Positions 16,889 to 26,729 of a DNA stretch of 64,000 nt are shown here, piece after piece. The DNA is taken from the NCBI RefSeq assembly GCF_001592935.1, contig NZ_LRDB01000050.1:558001-622000 (forward strand). The letters run 5' to 3'. This DNA comes from Roseivirga echinicomitans. GTDB lineage: Bacteria > Bacteroidota > Bacteroidia > Cytophagales > Cyclobacteriaceae. A program made the position numbers and the translations under genes. Below the pieces are notes generated by a model, which did no database searches, was not told where the DNA came from, and saw nothing but the letters and a program-made list of their open reading frames with translations. Numbering within the stretch: position 1 is the stretch's first letter; each line of letters begins with the position of its first letter.

Positions 16889-19510
16889 TTATTCGTTTCT
16901 CAAGTACCTGGAAGGGTTTGTCATCGCTGTCTTTAAGGCTTGATAGCCAATGGTAAGGCATATAATCAATAAAGCGGCCATTGCGGAAAACGCCATGATA
17001 TCTATGCCAACTGAAATTCGATACTCATAATCGTTTAGCCAAGTGGACATGGAATAATAGGCCAAGGGAAGCGCAATTAAAAGTGACAAAGCTCCGATCT
17101 TTAAAAAATCGCTTGAGAGCAACACAATCACGTTGGATACGGAGGCGCCCAATACCTTTCTAATGCCAATCTCCTTCGCCCTGTTCAAAGCCATATAAGA
17201 AATAAGCCCAAACATACCCAAACAGGCGATAATGATGGCGATGGTCGCAAAAGTGAGGAACACCTTTTTGAGTCGTGTTTCAAACTTATACATGTTATTG
17301 AAGCGTGTATCTAAAAACTGATAGTCAAAAGGCAAGGCAGCCGAAAATGCCCTCACTTTTTCTTGAATAAAATCTATGGTTTCGGCCATGTTTTCTGGAC
17401 CAACTTTAATTAAGCCATAGTAGTAAGAGTCAGGATAATAGAGCAACACAAAGGGTTCTATCTTCTGCTGCAAGTTCATAAAATGGAAATTCGCCACTAC
17501 CGCCTGAACAGGTGCCTCCTGCCCTGAAATGGTAATGTTCTGACCTACCGCTTCTTCAGGTGTCCAATTGAACAATGCAATAGCAGCTTCATTCACAATG
17601 TAGGAAGGTTTTGAACCTGTGGTGTCGGTATCGTTATAGGCTATTGCCAACTCCTTAAAATCCTTTCCAGCCAAGATTTTCATCCCCATCAGGTCAATAT
17701 AGTTTTCGTCAACCCCCATAAAATAGATGCGTTCATAGGCATCGCGTCCTTCCCCTTCTCCCGTTTTAATACCGTTGGCTGAGCCTACATTCAAAGGGTT
17801 ATTCGAACCTAAACTCGCATTGATCACCTGTGGGTTTTGTAACAATTCAGCTTCAAAAGCCGCTCTGTTCTTTGAAATATTGCTATCAACTCTAAAAAAC
17901 AAAACCTGTTCCCTGTCATAGCCTAAATCCTTATGTTGAATAAAATTCAATTGTTTGTTGACGACCAGAGTTGCCACCAGCAGAAAAATGGAAATGGTAA
18001 ATTGAAAAACGACCAGCGATTTGCGAAGGGCATTTCCTTTCGAAGAGCTACTGAACTTACCCTTCAATACTGATACAGGTTTAAAGCCTGAGAGCAAGAG
18101 TGCAGGATATATTCCAGCCAATAAACTTACCACAGCAGCAATCCCAATCAACATCAGTATAAAGTCGGTCTGAAAGAAAAAAGATGGATCGATCTTCATA
18201 CCCGACAATTGATCAAAATTGGGCAACAAGGCCAACGCAAGTCCGTAAGAAACCATCAATGACGCAAAAACGAACAGGATGGATTCACTTAAAAATTGAT
18301 TGACCAACTGGCTTTTTTTGGCACCCACCACTTTGCGTACCCCCACTTCTTTGGCCCTTTCTACAGAGCGTGAAGTAGCCAAATTCACATAATTGATGGC
18401 CGCAATGACCAAGATCAAAATCGCTACGGCAAGAAAAATATAGACATATTCCATGCTACTGGTATTGCCAATTTCGTAGCCCATCTTAAAGTCGGATTGC
18501 AGGTAGATGTTTTTAAAAGGTTGAAGGAAAATCCTAGACTCATTGCCTTCACCAAAGGCTTCGGTGATGTTTTTATTCAATGTAGTCTCGGTCTTGGCTT
18601 CAAACTGCTCGGCATCCACAAAGTCCTTTAACATTACAAAGGTATGGTAGCTGCTGTTCGACCAGGTTTCACTTACAGCCCAAGATAAATCGTGCAAAGG
18701 CGCCATAATCTCAAAGTCGAGCATGGAGTTATTCGGTAAATCGGCCAGAATACCTGTAATACTACACGTACGGCCTGCAAGAATTACAGATTCACCCATA
18801 ACATCTTCCTTACCAAAGTACTTCAGTGCTGCTTTTCGAGTTACCACTATGCTGTTTTTAGCAGCCAATGCGGTTTCAGCATTCCCTTCCAAAAAAGGCA
18901 AAGTGAAAATCTGAAAAAAGCCCTGATCGGCAAAAAACACATTGGCCGTAAATGGCTCGGCATTGTAGTTGAAAATCTGGCTTCCCATTATAATGGTACG
19001 GCTAGTTTCGTCAATTTCATCAGGGAATGAGCGTTCCATCAAAGGAGCTACAATGTTGGGTGTTATGGCATTTTCGCCATCCGTAACACGGTAAATTCGG
19101 CTAATATTTTCATGAAAATTATCGAAGCTCAATTGATGCTGCACATAAGCAATGATAAGGATGAAGCTAGTAAGCCCAACCACTAGACCAGAAAGGTTAA
19201 TGGCGGTATACGCCTTGTGTTTCAAGGCATTTCTGAATGCGATTTTGAAGTAATTTTTAAACATAGCGATGTTGTTCTGAACCCCGTTATAGCGAGGTGA
19301 TGACCTTTTTCTTTTTAATGTATGCCAGTTGAAAAACTTGAATACATTAATCCAATATTTCCGCTTGGCAACTGACAGTCCATAGACTTCTTCATGTTCG
19401 TAAAACCTTTCTAGCAGATCTCCCTCAATTTCTTCATGCAAATCCTCATTGCAGTAGAATTTGAAGAATCTCTCGGCCAGTTTTGGTGGTTTAGGTAAAA
19501 ACGGCTCCAT
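16889..19510 (-). CDS. ABC transporter permease, MacB/FtsX-like with N-terminal prefix domain
   Basis: The 873-residue protein has a cytoplasmic prefix helix domain (~10-75, with HEEIEGDLLERFYEHEE), TM1 at ~100-122, a MacB-type periplasmic core domain, an FtsX domain (~370-490, RAKEVGVRKVVGAKKSQL), a second periplasmic domain and a final FtsX domain (~745-870, RAKEIGIRKVLGAS). No ATPase gene is adjacent, so its ATP-binding partner must be encoded elsewhere. I prefer the ATG at 19510, which overlaps the PadR stop (TGATG); a TTG one codon upstream is unlikely. It is the second gene of a PadR operon. Confidence 0.87.
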   Translation of the reverse strand: MEPFLPKPPKLAERFFKFYCNEDLHEEIEGDLLERFYEHEEVYGLSVAKRKYWINVFKFFNWHTLKRKRSSPRYNGVQNNIAMFKNYFKIAFRNALKHKAYTAINLSGLVVGLTSFILIIAYVQHQLSFDNFHENISRIYRVTDGENAITPNIVAPLMERSFPDEIDETSRTIIMGSQIFNYNAEPFTANVFFADQGFFQIFTLPFLEGNAETALAAKNSIVVTRKAALKYFGKEDVMGESVILAGRTCSITGILADLPNNSMLDFEIMAPLHDLSWAVSETWSNSSYHTFVMLKDFVDAEQFEAKTETTLNKNITEAFGEGNESRIFLQPFKNIYLQSDFKMGYEIGNTSSMEYVYIFLAVAILILVIAAINYVNLATSRSVERAKEVGVRKVVGAKKSQLVNQFLSESILFVFASLMVSYGLALALLPNFDQLSGMKIDPSFFFQTDFILMLIGIAAVVSLLAGIYPALLLSGFKPVSVLKGKFSSSSKGNALRKSLVVFQFTISIFLLVATLVVNKQLNFIQHKDLGYDREQVLFFRVDSNISKNRAAFEAELLQNPQVINASLGSNNPLNVGSANGIKTGEGEGRDAYERIYFMGVDENYIDLMGMKILAGKDFKELAIAYNDTDTTGSKPSYIVNEAAIALFNWTPEEAVGQNITISGQEAPVQAVVANFHFMNLQQKIEPFVLLYYPDSYYYGLIKVGPENMAETIDFIQEKVRAFSAALPFDYQFLDTRFNNMYKFETRLKKVFLTFATIAIIIACLGMFGLISYMALNRAKEIGIRKVLGASVSNVIVLLSSDFLKIGALSLLIALPLAYYSMSTWLNDYEYRISVGIDIMAFSAMAALLIICLTIGYQALKTAMTNPSRYLRNE

Positions 19511-19851
19511 CAAGCACCTCCGATTTCAAATAAGTGACCGGGGATTTGGCCCCACAGGTACTGACGGGTTTGTTTGGCTTCTAAAAGCGCTGCTTTGCCC
19601 GTAGCGGTAATAAGGAAAATACGCTTGCGCCTCCCTCCCCTTTTTCCAGTAGCTCCACCCATTTCAGACTTTACATAGCCCTTTTCCTCCAAGCGATATA
19701 AAGCAGTATGTACAGAACTCATGCTGACACTTCGTTTCAGCTCATCTTCAATCACATTGGTAATTGATAATCCATAAGCTTCCCCATGTTGCACCACGAC
19801 CACCAGTAGCACCATTTCCTCAAACTCTCCTAAATAGTATCTTCTTTCCAT
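19510..19851 (-). CDS. PadR family transcriptional regulator
   Basis: The 113-residue winged-helix regulator shows the PadR N-terminal pattern: LGEFEEMVLLVVVV, EAYGLSITNVIEDEL, SSVHTALYRLEEKGYVKSE, and KRGGRRKRIFLITATGK in the wing. It is first in an operon with the permease at 16889-19510 (one-base overlap). PadR proteins usually repress their own operon, and a palindrome 13 bases upstream (19864-19890) is the likely operator. The effector is unknown; the permease prefix domain is a candidate interaction partner. Confidence 0.92.
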   Translation of the reverse strand: MERRYYLGEFEEMVLLVVVVQHGEAYGLSITNVIEDELKRSVSMSSVHTALYRLEEKGYVKSEMGGATGKRGGRRKRIFLITATGKAALLEAKQTRQYLWGQIPGHLFEIGGA

Positions 19852-19863
19852 TGATTTTATTTC

Positions 19864-19890
19864 TTACCCATTAGTAAAACTAATAAGTAA
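19864..19890 (-). promoter_or_regulatory. Candidate PadR operator (palindrome)
   Basis: On the minus strand TTACTTATTAGT and ACTAATGGGTAA form an inverted repeat (10 of 12 positions paired) around TTT, directly upstream of the padR start at 19851. Its position suits autoregulation. Confidence 0.6.
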
Positions 19891-20133
19891 ATCCATATTT
19901 AAAAATATAGTTCCTCTACAAAAACACTTTTGACTACTGAATCGGGATATTAGGAAGACGAATTGGAAAGAATTTCATTACAATGCTGGTGGTTCCAGCT
20001 GACTGCTAATGATTTGCCTACACTCCTTGCAGCCCTAACACTACAATTTATGCTTAATAAATAACATCAGAAATGCTCTCAATTTAAGCCTTTAGGCCTC
20101 ATTTAATTTTCATAAATTCAGAAATTAAGTATT
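19891..20133. other. Remainder of the divergent PadR-PadR intergenic region
   Basis: The 347-base region between two divergently transcribed padR genes (19852-20198) contains the operators described separately. The middle part shows no gene or repeat; it must carry upstream promoter elements for both operons. Confidence 0.4.
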
Positions 20134-20197
20134 ACCTACTAGAAAGTAGAACATATTAAAAAAATCTTCTATATATTTGTTCTACAATCTAGTAGGT
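20134..20197 (+). promoter_or_regulatory. Candidate PadR operator pair flanking a -7 element
   Basis: ACCTACTAGAAAGTAGAAC (20134-20152) and the reverse complement ACCTACTAGATTGTAGAAC (20179-20197) form a 19-base inverted repeat with two mismatches. They bracket a TATATTTG -7 element (20172-20179) and end two bases before the padR ATG. Each arm also contains CTAC and GTAG, a shorter dyad. A bound PadR would cover the promoter. Confidence 0.65.
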
Positions 20198-20198
20198 T

Positions 20199-20543
20199 AT
20201 GAAAGAAACAAAAATTGGAGACTTTGAAGAGACACTTCTGCTCTTGGTTGGCATTTTAGATAAAGAAGCCTATGCTTTTAAAATTGCCGAAGAGTTTGAA
20301 TCGCAAACCAGCAGGGCCGTTTCAATTGGTGCAGTCCATTCTACCCTCAACCGTTTGACGGAGAAAGGTTTTTTGGAATCGGAAATGGGTGAGTCGACTG
20401 CTGAACGCGGTGGACGGAGAAAAAGAATTTACACCATAACGGCTTCTGGTCAGAGAACGCTGCAAGATTCAAGAGACTTTAAAATCGCTTTATGGAATCA
20501 ATTCCCGGCATTTGCTGGCGGTAAACTAAATTTTAATTTTTGA
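20199..20543 (+). CDS. PadR family transcriptional regulator
   Basis: The 114-residue winged-helix protein has GDFEETLLLLVGIL, EAYAFKIAEEFES, GAVHSTLNRLTEKGFLESE and RGGRRKRIYTITASG. It is a paralogue of the regulators at 19510 and 35230. It lies upstream of two tandem permease genes (20702 and 23311), separated by a 158-base spacer containing a palindromic repeat. The 19-base inverted repeat immediately upstream is its probable operator. Confidence 0.92.
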   Translation: MKETKIGDFEETLLLLVGILDKEAYAFKIAEEFESQTSRAVSIGAVHSTLNRLTEKGFLESEMGESTAERGGRRKRIYTITASGQRTLQDSRDFKIALWNQFPAFAGGKLNFNF

Positions 20544-20560
20544 GCTCCATACACTCCAGA

Positions 20561-20695
20561 CCGTCATTGCGAGGAATAAGCGTTGTGCAAACAAAAGCTT
20601 ATGACGAAGCAATCTCTAGTACTACAAGTCAACATTGAGATTGCTTCACGTAAACCTCATCACTTTGAAGATCTGTAGCAGGTTCGCAATGACGA
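20561..20695. repeat. Palindromic dispersed repeat (CGTCATTGCGAG type)
   Basis: The element begins CCGTCATTGCGAGG and ends GGTTCGCAATGACG, with nested GAAGCAATCTC (20605-20617 region) and GAGATTGCTTC inside, so the ~135 bases can fold into one long hairpin. A partial copy lies at 56617-56644. It separates the padR gene from its permease genes. Confidence 0.75.
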
Positions 20696-20701
20696 AACAA
20701 A

Positions 20702-23314
20702 ATGAACAATACTAAAAACCATATCACCCCTCCCCGATTGGCTGAAAAGCTACTGACCTGGTTCATTAAAGATGAACTGGCCGAAGAAGTATTGGGTGAT
20801 TTGGATGAGAAATTCTACGCTACATTAAATCAACACTCTATACGCAAAGCAAAGCGCAACTATTGGTTTCAGGTCATTAACTATATGCGCCCTTTTGCTT
20901 TTAAAAAACACAGGTCTACTCACTTTAACAACACTACTATGTTCAAACACAATATTCTTATTTCATTCCGAAGTTTTAGGAGATACAAAAGCACTTTCCT
21001 TATCAACCTTTTTGGACTAGCCACTGGTTTGGCCAGTGCACTACTCATCTACCTTTGGGTGAATGATGAAATAAACATGAATAAATTCTATGAAAAGGAT
21101 AGTGATCGACACGTTCAGGTAATACACACCTACCCTACCTCAGGAACATATTTTACTGAAATAGATGGGGGAACTCCAAATCCTCTGTTTGAACGGTTGC
21201 CAAAAGACTTACCTGAAATTGAATATGCCTTTCCTGTGTATGCACATAAAAGTTTTAAAGGGGTGCTTTCGTTTGGCGACAACAACGCTAGAGCTAAGTA
21301 TCAGTTCATCGGAAAGGGCTATTTCAACGCATTCCCAGGAGACTTAATTCATGGTAACAAGTATGAGATCTTATCGGACAGGGGTGAGGTTGCCATTTCA
21401 GAAAATCTAGCCATCAGTTTGTTTCAATCTACAGAGAAAGCAGTGGGCGAACTGGTGGACTTCAAGGATGAAGGTTATGGTGGCACCTATCTCGTTACTG
21501 GTGTTTTTAAGCCCACTAAAAACAATTCCAATGACTTCGATATGCTTTTTAGCTATGAGCTGTGCCAAACTGAGGATCATATGCAATGGTACAATAGTGG
21601 GACCCAGGCCCATTTGATTCTAAAAGAGGGAGCTGACCTAGACCAATTAAACACCAAACTGGAAGGATATCTATCTACTATTGCAGAAAACTGGAAAGAC
21701 ATTTTATACGCCCAACCTTATTCCGAACAATACTTATATGGAAAATACGAAATAGGTGTACCGGTATCTGGAAGAATCATTTATGTAAGGCTCTTCTCAC
21801 TAATTGCTATCACCCTATTAGTTATTGCCTGTATCAATTACATGAATTTTTCTACCGCGCAGGCATCGAGAAGGATCAAGGAAATTGGCGTGAAAAAGAC
21901 GATTGGTTCTAGTAGAAAAGCACTTGTTTATCAGTACTTCGGAGAGTCAATTTTTATGGCATTTTTATCCTTACTTGTGGCCATAGGCATCGCGTTCATG
22001 CTACTCCCACAATTCAACGAAATAACAGGCAAAGCATTAACATTCTCGTTCTCTAGCGAGATCATCCTTGCTGTTTTGGCAATTACACTCTTTACTGGGC
22101 TTATTTCAGGAATGTATCCTGCTCTCCTACTTTCAAAATTCAATCCTGTTGTCGCCTTGAAAGGGAAGGTTCAGCCTGGCGGAAGTAGCATCTGGCTGCG
22201 CAAAGGCTTGGTGATTTTTCAGTTTGCCGTATCCGTCATTCTGATTGCCTCGGTAATGGTGATCTACAAACAGGTGGAATTCATCCAAACCACAAACCTT
22301 GGCTATGATAAGGAGCATGTTCTCACTTTTGCAAATGAAGGAAAACTCAAAAAGGATTCTGAACCATTTCTTTCAGAATTAAGAAAGATTCCGAGTGTGG
22401 TAATGGCATCACAAATGAATGGTGAACTCCCAGGAGACATAGGTTACTCACAAGGGTATAAATGGGAGGGCATGAATGAGGAGGATAAGAGTTTGAGGTT
22501 CTACAATATTTCTGGTGGTTATGACCTCATTAACCTACTTGGTGTAAAGTTCAAGGAAGGTCGTACTTTCTCCAAAGACTTCCCTACAGACAAGGATGCC
22601 TATATCTTGAATGAAATTGCAGTTGAGATGATGCAGTTAAAAAATCCAATTGGTCAAAAGATTGGTAACTATAACCCTAGAGTAAGCACAAAAGAGGTTA
22701 TTGGCGTTGTAGAAAATTTCCATTTTCAGTCTATGCAAGAAGAAGTGAAACCCTTCTTTTTTCGTCTGACTGATCAAGGAAATAAATTCATTGTTAAAAT
22801 ACAGGCAGGGACTGAAAGAGAAACAATAACCCGAATTGGAGACCTATATGAAAGTTTAAACGAAGGCTATCCCTTTGAATACAGGTTTCTGGATGATGAT
22901 TACCAGACTTTATATGCTGCGGAAGAGCGCATTACAGTGCTTTCCAAATATTTTGCGGGAATAGCCATTGGTATTTCTTGCTTAGGTCTTTTGGCCTTAA
23001 CTACCTTCAGCACGCAAAGAAGATTTAAGGAAATCGCTATCAGAAAAGTCCTGGGCTCAACTAGCACAGGTATAGCCAGACTGCTTTCAAAGGAGTTTAT
23101 CATTCTAGTTCTGCTTGCCACCGTTATTGCTCTGCCTATCAGTTATTTTCTTATGAGAAATTGGCTTGATCGTTTTGCCTACAGGATAGAACTAGAACCT
23201 CTATACTTCATTGTGGCTGGAATCCTGATGATGATGGTGGCCTGGCTTACTATTATGTCGCAGACGACAAAGTCTGCAACAGTAAATATAACTGAAAGCC
23301 TACGTAGCGAGTGA
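20702..23314 (+). CDS. ABC transporter permease, MacB/FtsX-like with N-terminal prefix domain
   Basis: The 870 residues have the same plan as the other cassettes: prefix domain at ~8-75 (LAEEVLGDLDEKFYATLNQH), TM1 at ~98-120, periplasmic core domain, FtsX core (RRIKEIGVKKTIGSSRKAL, ~395), second periplasmic domain and C-terminal FtsX (RRFKEIAIRKVLGSTSTG, ~780). The first ~230 bases are nearly identical to those of the next gene, then the two diverge strongly. The stop overlaps the GTG start of that gene (GTGA). No ATPase gene is linked. Confidence 0.87.
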   Translation: MNNTKNHITPPRLAEKLLTWFIKDELAEEVLGDLDEKFYATLNQHSIRKAKRNYWFQVINYMRPFAFKKHRSTHFNNTTMFKHNILISFRSFRRYKSTFLINLFGLATGLASALLIYLWVNDEINMNKFYEKDSDRHVQVIHTYPTSGTYFTEIDGGTPNPLFERLPKDLPEIEYAFPVYAHKSFKGVLSFGDNNARAKYQFIGKGYFNAFPGDLIHGNKYEILSDRGEVAISENLAISLFQSTEKAVGELVDFKDEGYGGTYLVTGVFKPTKNNSNDFDMLFSYELCQTEDHMQWYNSGTQAHLILKEGADLDQLNTKLEGYLSTIAENWKDILYAQPYSEQYLYGKYEIGVPVSGRIIYVRLFSLIAITLLVIACINYMNFSTAQASRRIKEIGVKKTIGSSRKALVYQYFGESIFMAFLSLLVAIGIAFMLLPQFNEITGKALTFSFSSEIILAVLAITLFTGLISGMYPALLLSKFNPVVALKGKVQPGGSSIWLRKGLVIFQFAVSVILIASVMVIYKQVEFIQTTNLGYDKEHVLTFANEGKLKKDSEPFLSELRKIPSVVMASQMNGELPGDIGYSQGYKWEGMNEEDKSLRFYNISGGYDLINLLGVKFKEGRTFSKDFPTDKDAYILNEIAVEMMQLKNPIGQKIGNYNPRVSTKEVIGVVENFHFQSMQEEVKPFFFRLTDQGNKFIVKIQAGTERETITRIGDLYESLNEGYPFEYRFLDDDYQTLYAAEERITVLSKYFAGIAIGISCLGLLALTTFSTQRRFKEIAIRKVLGSTSTGIARLLSKEFIILVLLATVIALPISYFLMRNWLDRFAYRIELEPLYFIVAGILMMMVAWLTIMSQTTKSATVNITESLRSE

Positions 23315-25944
23315 GTCCAAACAAAAACCATATCGCCCCTCCCCGCTTGGCTGAAAAGCTACTGACCTGGTTCATCAAAGATGAACTGGCAGAGGAAGTA
23401 TTGGGTGATCTGGATGAGAAATTCTATTCAACATTAAATCAACACTCTATACGCAAAGCCAAACGCAACTATTGGTATCAGGTCATTAACTATTTGCGCC
23501 CTTTTGCTTTTAAATTTTTCAAAAGTAAAAACTTAAACAACAACGCCATGATTAAGCATAATTTCAAAGTCAGTATCAGACATTTACTAAAAGACAAAGG
23601 TTATTCCATTATCAATATTGGAGGGCTCGCTATGGGAATGGTGGTCGCCATGCTTATTGCCTTATGGGTGAATGACGAACTCAGTTTCAATAAAAATCAC
23701 AGTAATTATGAGTGTATCGTGCAGTTAATGCGTCATGATACTAGGGCCGGAGAAACCAATACCAATTCTTTTCTACCCACAGGTGCGGTCACTTTGGTTC
23801 AAGAAAAATTTGGGGATCAAATTGAACAGATCACTATGATGCGGGCCAGAACCCAAAGCAGAGTACTTTCCAATCAAGATAAAAAATTCACAGAGAATGG
23901 ATTTTTCACACAAGCAGCAGCCCCTAAATTACTCGGCTTAGAAATGCTTTATGGAAATCAAGACGCCCTTTCAGAACTAAAGTCTATCATTCTATCTGAA
24001 AGGCTTGCTAAGAAACTGTTTGGAGATGAAAACCCCATAGATCAGTTCGTAAAGCTTGATGGTGGAGTAGATTTATTGGTCAAAGGAGTTTACAAGGATT
24101 TGCCCAGTAACTCTACATTTGCCGAAGCCACTTACATGACTCGCCTTTTACTCCTTTTCGGTGGAGATGAAGCCTCGCTTAATGTTTGGAACAATTACAA
24201 TGTGTATGCTTTTGCTAAAGTAAATCCCAAAAGCGATTTAAAGGCACTATCAGCTTTAGTCAATGAATCGATTCAGCCCAGCCTTCCAAAAAATGCCAAC
24301 GACAGAAGTATGACCTTCTTCCTTCACCCCATGAAAGATTGGCACCTTAGGTCTGAATTCAAAAATGAGCAACCCATCATTAGCCAACAATTGAAATTTG
24401 TTTGGCTCTATGGAATCATTGGTGCCTTTGTGCTTTTATTGGCCTGTATCAATTTTATGAACTTAAGTACAGCACGCTCTGAAAAAAGGTCGAAAGAGGT
24501 TGGAATCAGAAAGGTATTGGGCTCGGTTCGAAAACAATTGATCTTTCAGTTTTACACTGAATCACTCCTCTACAGCCTAAGTGCTTTTGTTCTTTCGTTA
24601 GTTTTGCTTTGGGCACTTTTACCATGGTTTAACAGCACTGCGGGAAAAAACATGCTGGCACCCTGGCAAAACGAAACCTTCTGGCTACTTTCTATAGGCT
24701 TCGTCTGCCTTACCACGCTTCTTGCTGGCTCTTACCCTGCCGCCTACCTATCTTCTTTCAAACCTATAAAAGCATTAAAGGGTGTGTTTGCAGGCAATCA
24801 AAATGCAGCCATCCCACGAAAAATACTTGTCGTACTTCAGTTCACTATTTCCATTGCACTTATTGTCGGTACGATTACCGTCAATAAGCAAATACAAACC
24901 GCTAAGGATCGCCCGATCGGATACACCCCTAAAGGTATGATCTCCTTAAGGCCAGCCTCCCCTAACTTCTACAGTAAAAAGGAACTTTTGAAAGCTGAAT
25001 TAAGAAAATTGAATGCTGTAGAAGCTGTTGGAACCTCCAATTACCCTGTAATTAACAACTTAGGCTGGAATGGCGGTTTTAGCTGGGAAGGCATGGCCAA
25101 TGGTTTCGATGAAGCCTTCAATACCATTAGTATTTCTACGGGCTATGGTGATGCAGTAGGCCTAGAGTTTATTTCTGGAAGAGACTTTTCTGATGACTTG
25201 GCTACCGATAAAAACGCCATCATTATTAATGAGTCAGCCTTAGAAGCAATGGATTTGAGTGACCCGATTGGGAAAATCATCACTTATGACCCCGGCTGGG
25301 CAGAGGCCAAAAACTACACTATTATTGGTGTAGTCAAAGACATGATCAAAAGTTCACCCTTTCAGAAAACAGATCAATCCGTTATGTTTCAAGAGCAAGG
25401 ATGGACCGAATGGCTATATATTCGGCTAAACCCAAATGAAAGTGCAAACACGGCTTTAGCAAGCATAGAGAAGGTGTTTAGCGAAATATTACCCGAAGCT
25501 CCTTTCGATTTCAAATTTGCAGACGATGATTACAATGAAAAGTTCAATGCTGAAATTCGAGTGGCAAGCTTGGCAAGCTTCTTTAGCCTACTGGCCATTT
25601 TCATCAGTTGCTTAGGTTTGTTTGGTTTGGCTTCATACGTAGCCGAAAAAAGAACCAAAGAAATAGGAATTAGGAAAGTAATGGGTGCCAGTATTCTAAG
25701 TATCTGGGGCATGATTTCTAAGGAATTTATGCTTCTCGTACTAATCGCCTGTGTTTTGGCCATTCCATTGGCCTATTATGTTTTAGACGGCTGGTTAGCA
25801 GGTTACGAAGTAAAAACCACCCTGCATTGGTGGTTCTTTTTGGTGGCCAGCGTAATGGCAGGTACAGTAACCTTAGTCACAGTGAGCTTTCAGGCCATTA
25901 AAGCTGGCATAGCAAATCCCGTAAAGAGTTTAAGGTCAGAGTAG
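23311..25944 (+). CDS. ABC transporter permease, MacB/FtsX-like with N-terminal prefix domain
   Basis: The 877-residue paralogue is translationally coupled to the preceding permease gene through GTGA; GTG at 23311 is the only start that preserves the prefix domain. Domain order: prefix (~8-75), TM1 (~100), periplasmic core, FtsX (RSKEVGIRKVLGSVRKQL, ~395), second periplasmic domain, FtsX (RTKEIGIRKVMGASILS, ~790). It has no padR of its own and probably shares the regulator at 20199. The two gene products could form a heterodimer. A strong hairpin follows. Confidence 0.87.
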   Translation: MSPNKNHIAPPRLAEKLLTWFIKDELAEEVLGDLDEKFYSTLNQHSIRKAKRNYWYQVINYLRPFAFKFFKSKNLNNNAMIKHNFKVSIRHLLKDKGYSIINIGGLAMGMVVAMLIALWVNDELSFNKNHSNYECIVQLMRHDTRAGETNTNSFLPTGAVTLVQEKFGDQIEQITMMRARTQSRVLSNQDKKFTENGFFTQAAAPKLLGLEMLYGNQDALSELKSIILSERLAKKLFGDENPIDQFVKLDGGVDLLVKGVYKDLPSNSTFAEATYMTRLLLLFGGDEASLNVWNNYNVYAFAKVNPKSDLKALSALVNESIQPSLPKNANDRSMTFFLHPMKDWHLRSEFKNEQPIISQQLKFVWLYGIIGAFVLLLACINFMNLSTARSEKRSKEVGIRKVLGSVRKQLIFQFYTESLLYSLSAFVLSLVLLWALLPWFNSTAGKNMLAPWQNETFWLLSIGFVCLTTLLAGSYPAAYLSSFKPIKALKGVFAGNQNAAIPRKILVVLQFTISIALIVGTITVNKQIQTAKDRPIGYTPKGMISLRPASPNFYSKKELLKAELRKLNAVEAVGTSNYPVINNLGWNGGFSWEGMANGFDEAFNTISISTGYGDAVGLEFISGRDFSDDLATDKNAIIINESALEAMDLSDPIGKIITYDPGWAEAKNYTIIGVVKDMIKSSPFQKTDQSVMFQEQGWTEWLYIRLNPNESANTALASIEKVFSEILPEAPFDFKFADDDYNEKFNAEIRVASLASFFSLLAIFISCLGLFGLASYVAEKRTKEIGIRKVMGASILSIWGMISKEFMLLVLIACVLAIPLAYYVLDGWLAGYEVKTTLHWWFFLVASVMAGTVTLVTVSFQAIKAGIANPVKSLRSE

Positions 25945-25957
25945 TCTTTATTCCTAT

Positions 25958-25986
25958 TGGTCAGACCACTCAGAGTGGCCTGACCA
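25958..25986 (+). terminator. Hairpin after the tandem permease genes
   Basis: TGGTCAG and CCACTC pair with GAGTGG and CTGACCA, giving a 13-pair stem with small bulges, followed by a T/C-rich stretch. It is terminator-like but has no continuous T-run. Confidence 0.55.
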
Positions 25987-26114
25987 GTAATTTCTCTTCT
26001 GATGGCTGGCTTTATATTTTGCAACCTTTTGCCCTTAGCGCTGTTTAACCATAAGACTAAATATGACCTAAGCATTAATCCACTCATGGCCTAATAATTG
26101 CCCCGAAAACATAT

Positions 26115-26561
26115 ATGTTCAGATTTAAGAAGCGTACATTCCTATTTTTACTGACAGTGGTGTCTTGCTTCTTTCTTACCTCTTGTCGATACGAAGAGCC
26201 CCCAATAACACATATTACAAACCCAGATTTTTTCACTACTTGGGTCTTTTCAGAAGAAAATGCAGTATGCAATCAGGGCAGTGCATACATAGGCAATAGT
26301 CAAGGGCAGAGTATTGAGTTAAAGACATTGAGTAACTTCACCTATGAATACACTATAAATGGTGAACTCGTGCAAAGCGGTAGTTTCATTGCGCTAAGCG
26401 AAAAGATCACATTCACCCCTCCCATTTTTTCTAATAGTATTGATATCAACTCAACTTATGTCCTAACAGGCCCTAACTTGGTCATTACAACTACTGAACT
26501 ACTCAACTCAGGAAGTGCAGAAACCTGTACAGTAAAGCGAGCTTATAACAGAAAACGCTGA
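26115..26561 (+). CDS. Putative lipoprotein, lipocalin-like size
   Basis: The 148 residues begin with an SPII signal, FLTSC lipobox, Cys24. The mature part is beta-rich (IELKTLSNFTYEYTING, FIALSEKITFTPP, TYVLTGPNLVITTTELL) and has two further cysteines (VCNQGS, ETCTV) that could form a disulfide. The size and pattern recall small lipocalin-like lipoproteins of Bacteroidota, but I do not recognise the family. No function can be assigned. Confidence 0.6.
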   Translation: MFRFKKRTFLFLLTVVSCFFLTSCRYEEPPITHITNPDFFTTWVFSEENAVCNQGSAYIGNSQGQSIELKTLSNFTYEYTINGELVQSGSFIALSEKITFTPPIFSNSIDINSTYVLTGPNLVITTTELLNSGSAETCTVKRAYNRKR

Positions 26562-26729
26562 GGGTGGTTTGCCTCTGAAATTCACTTACTGGCCTCAACA
26601 GTGGACTCTGAAACATAAACAGAGTCAAGTCGCAAACCCTCCACCTGCAATAAATTGAACTTGATAAACAGAAGCAAACAATTAACTTGAGGTTCATTCT
26701 GAGGTATCAATTGCTTATAATAACCTTCT

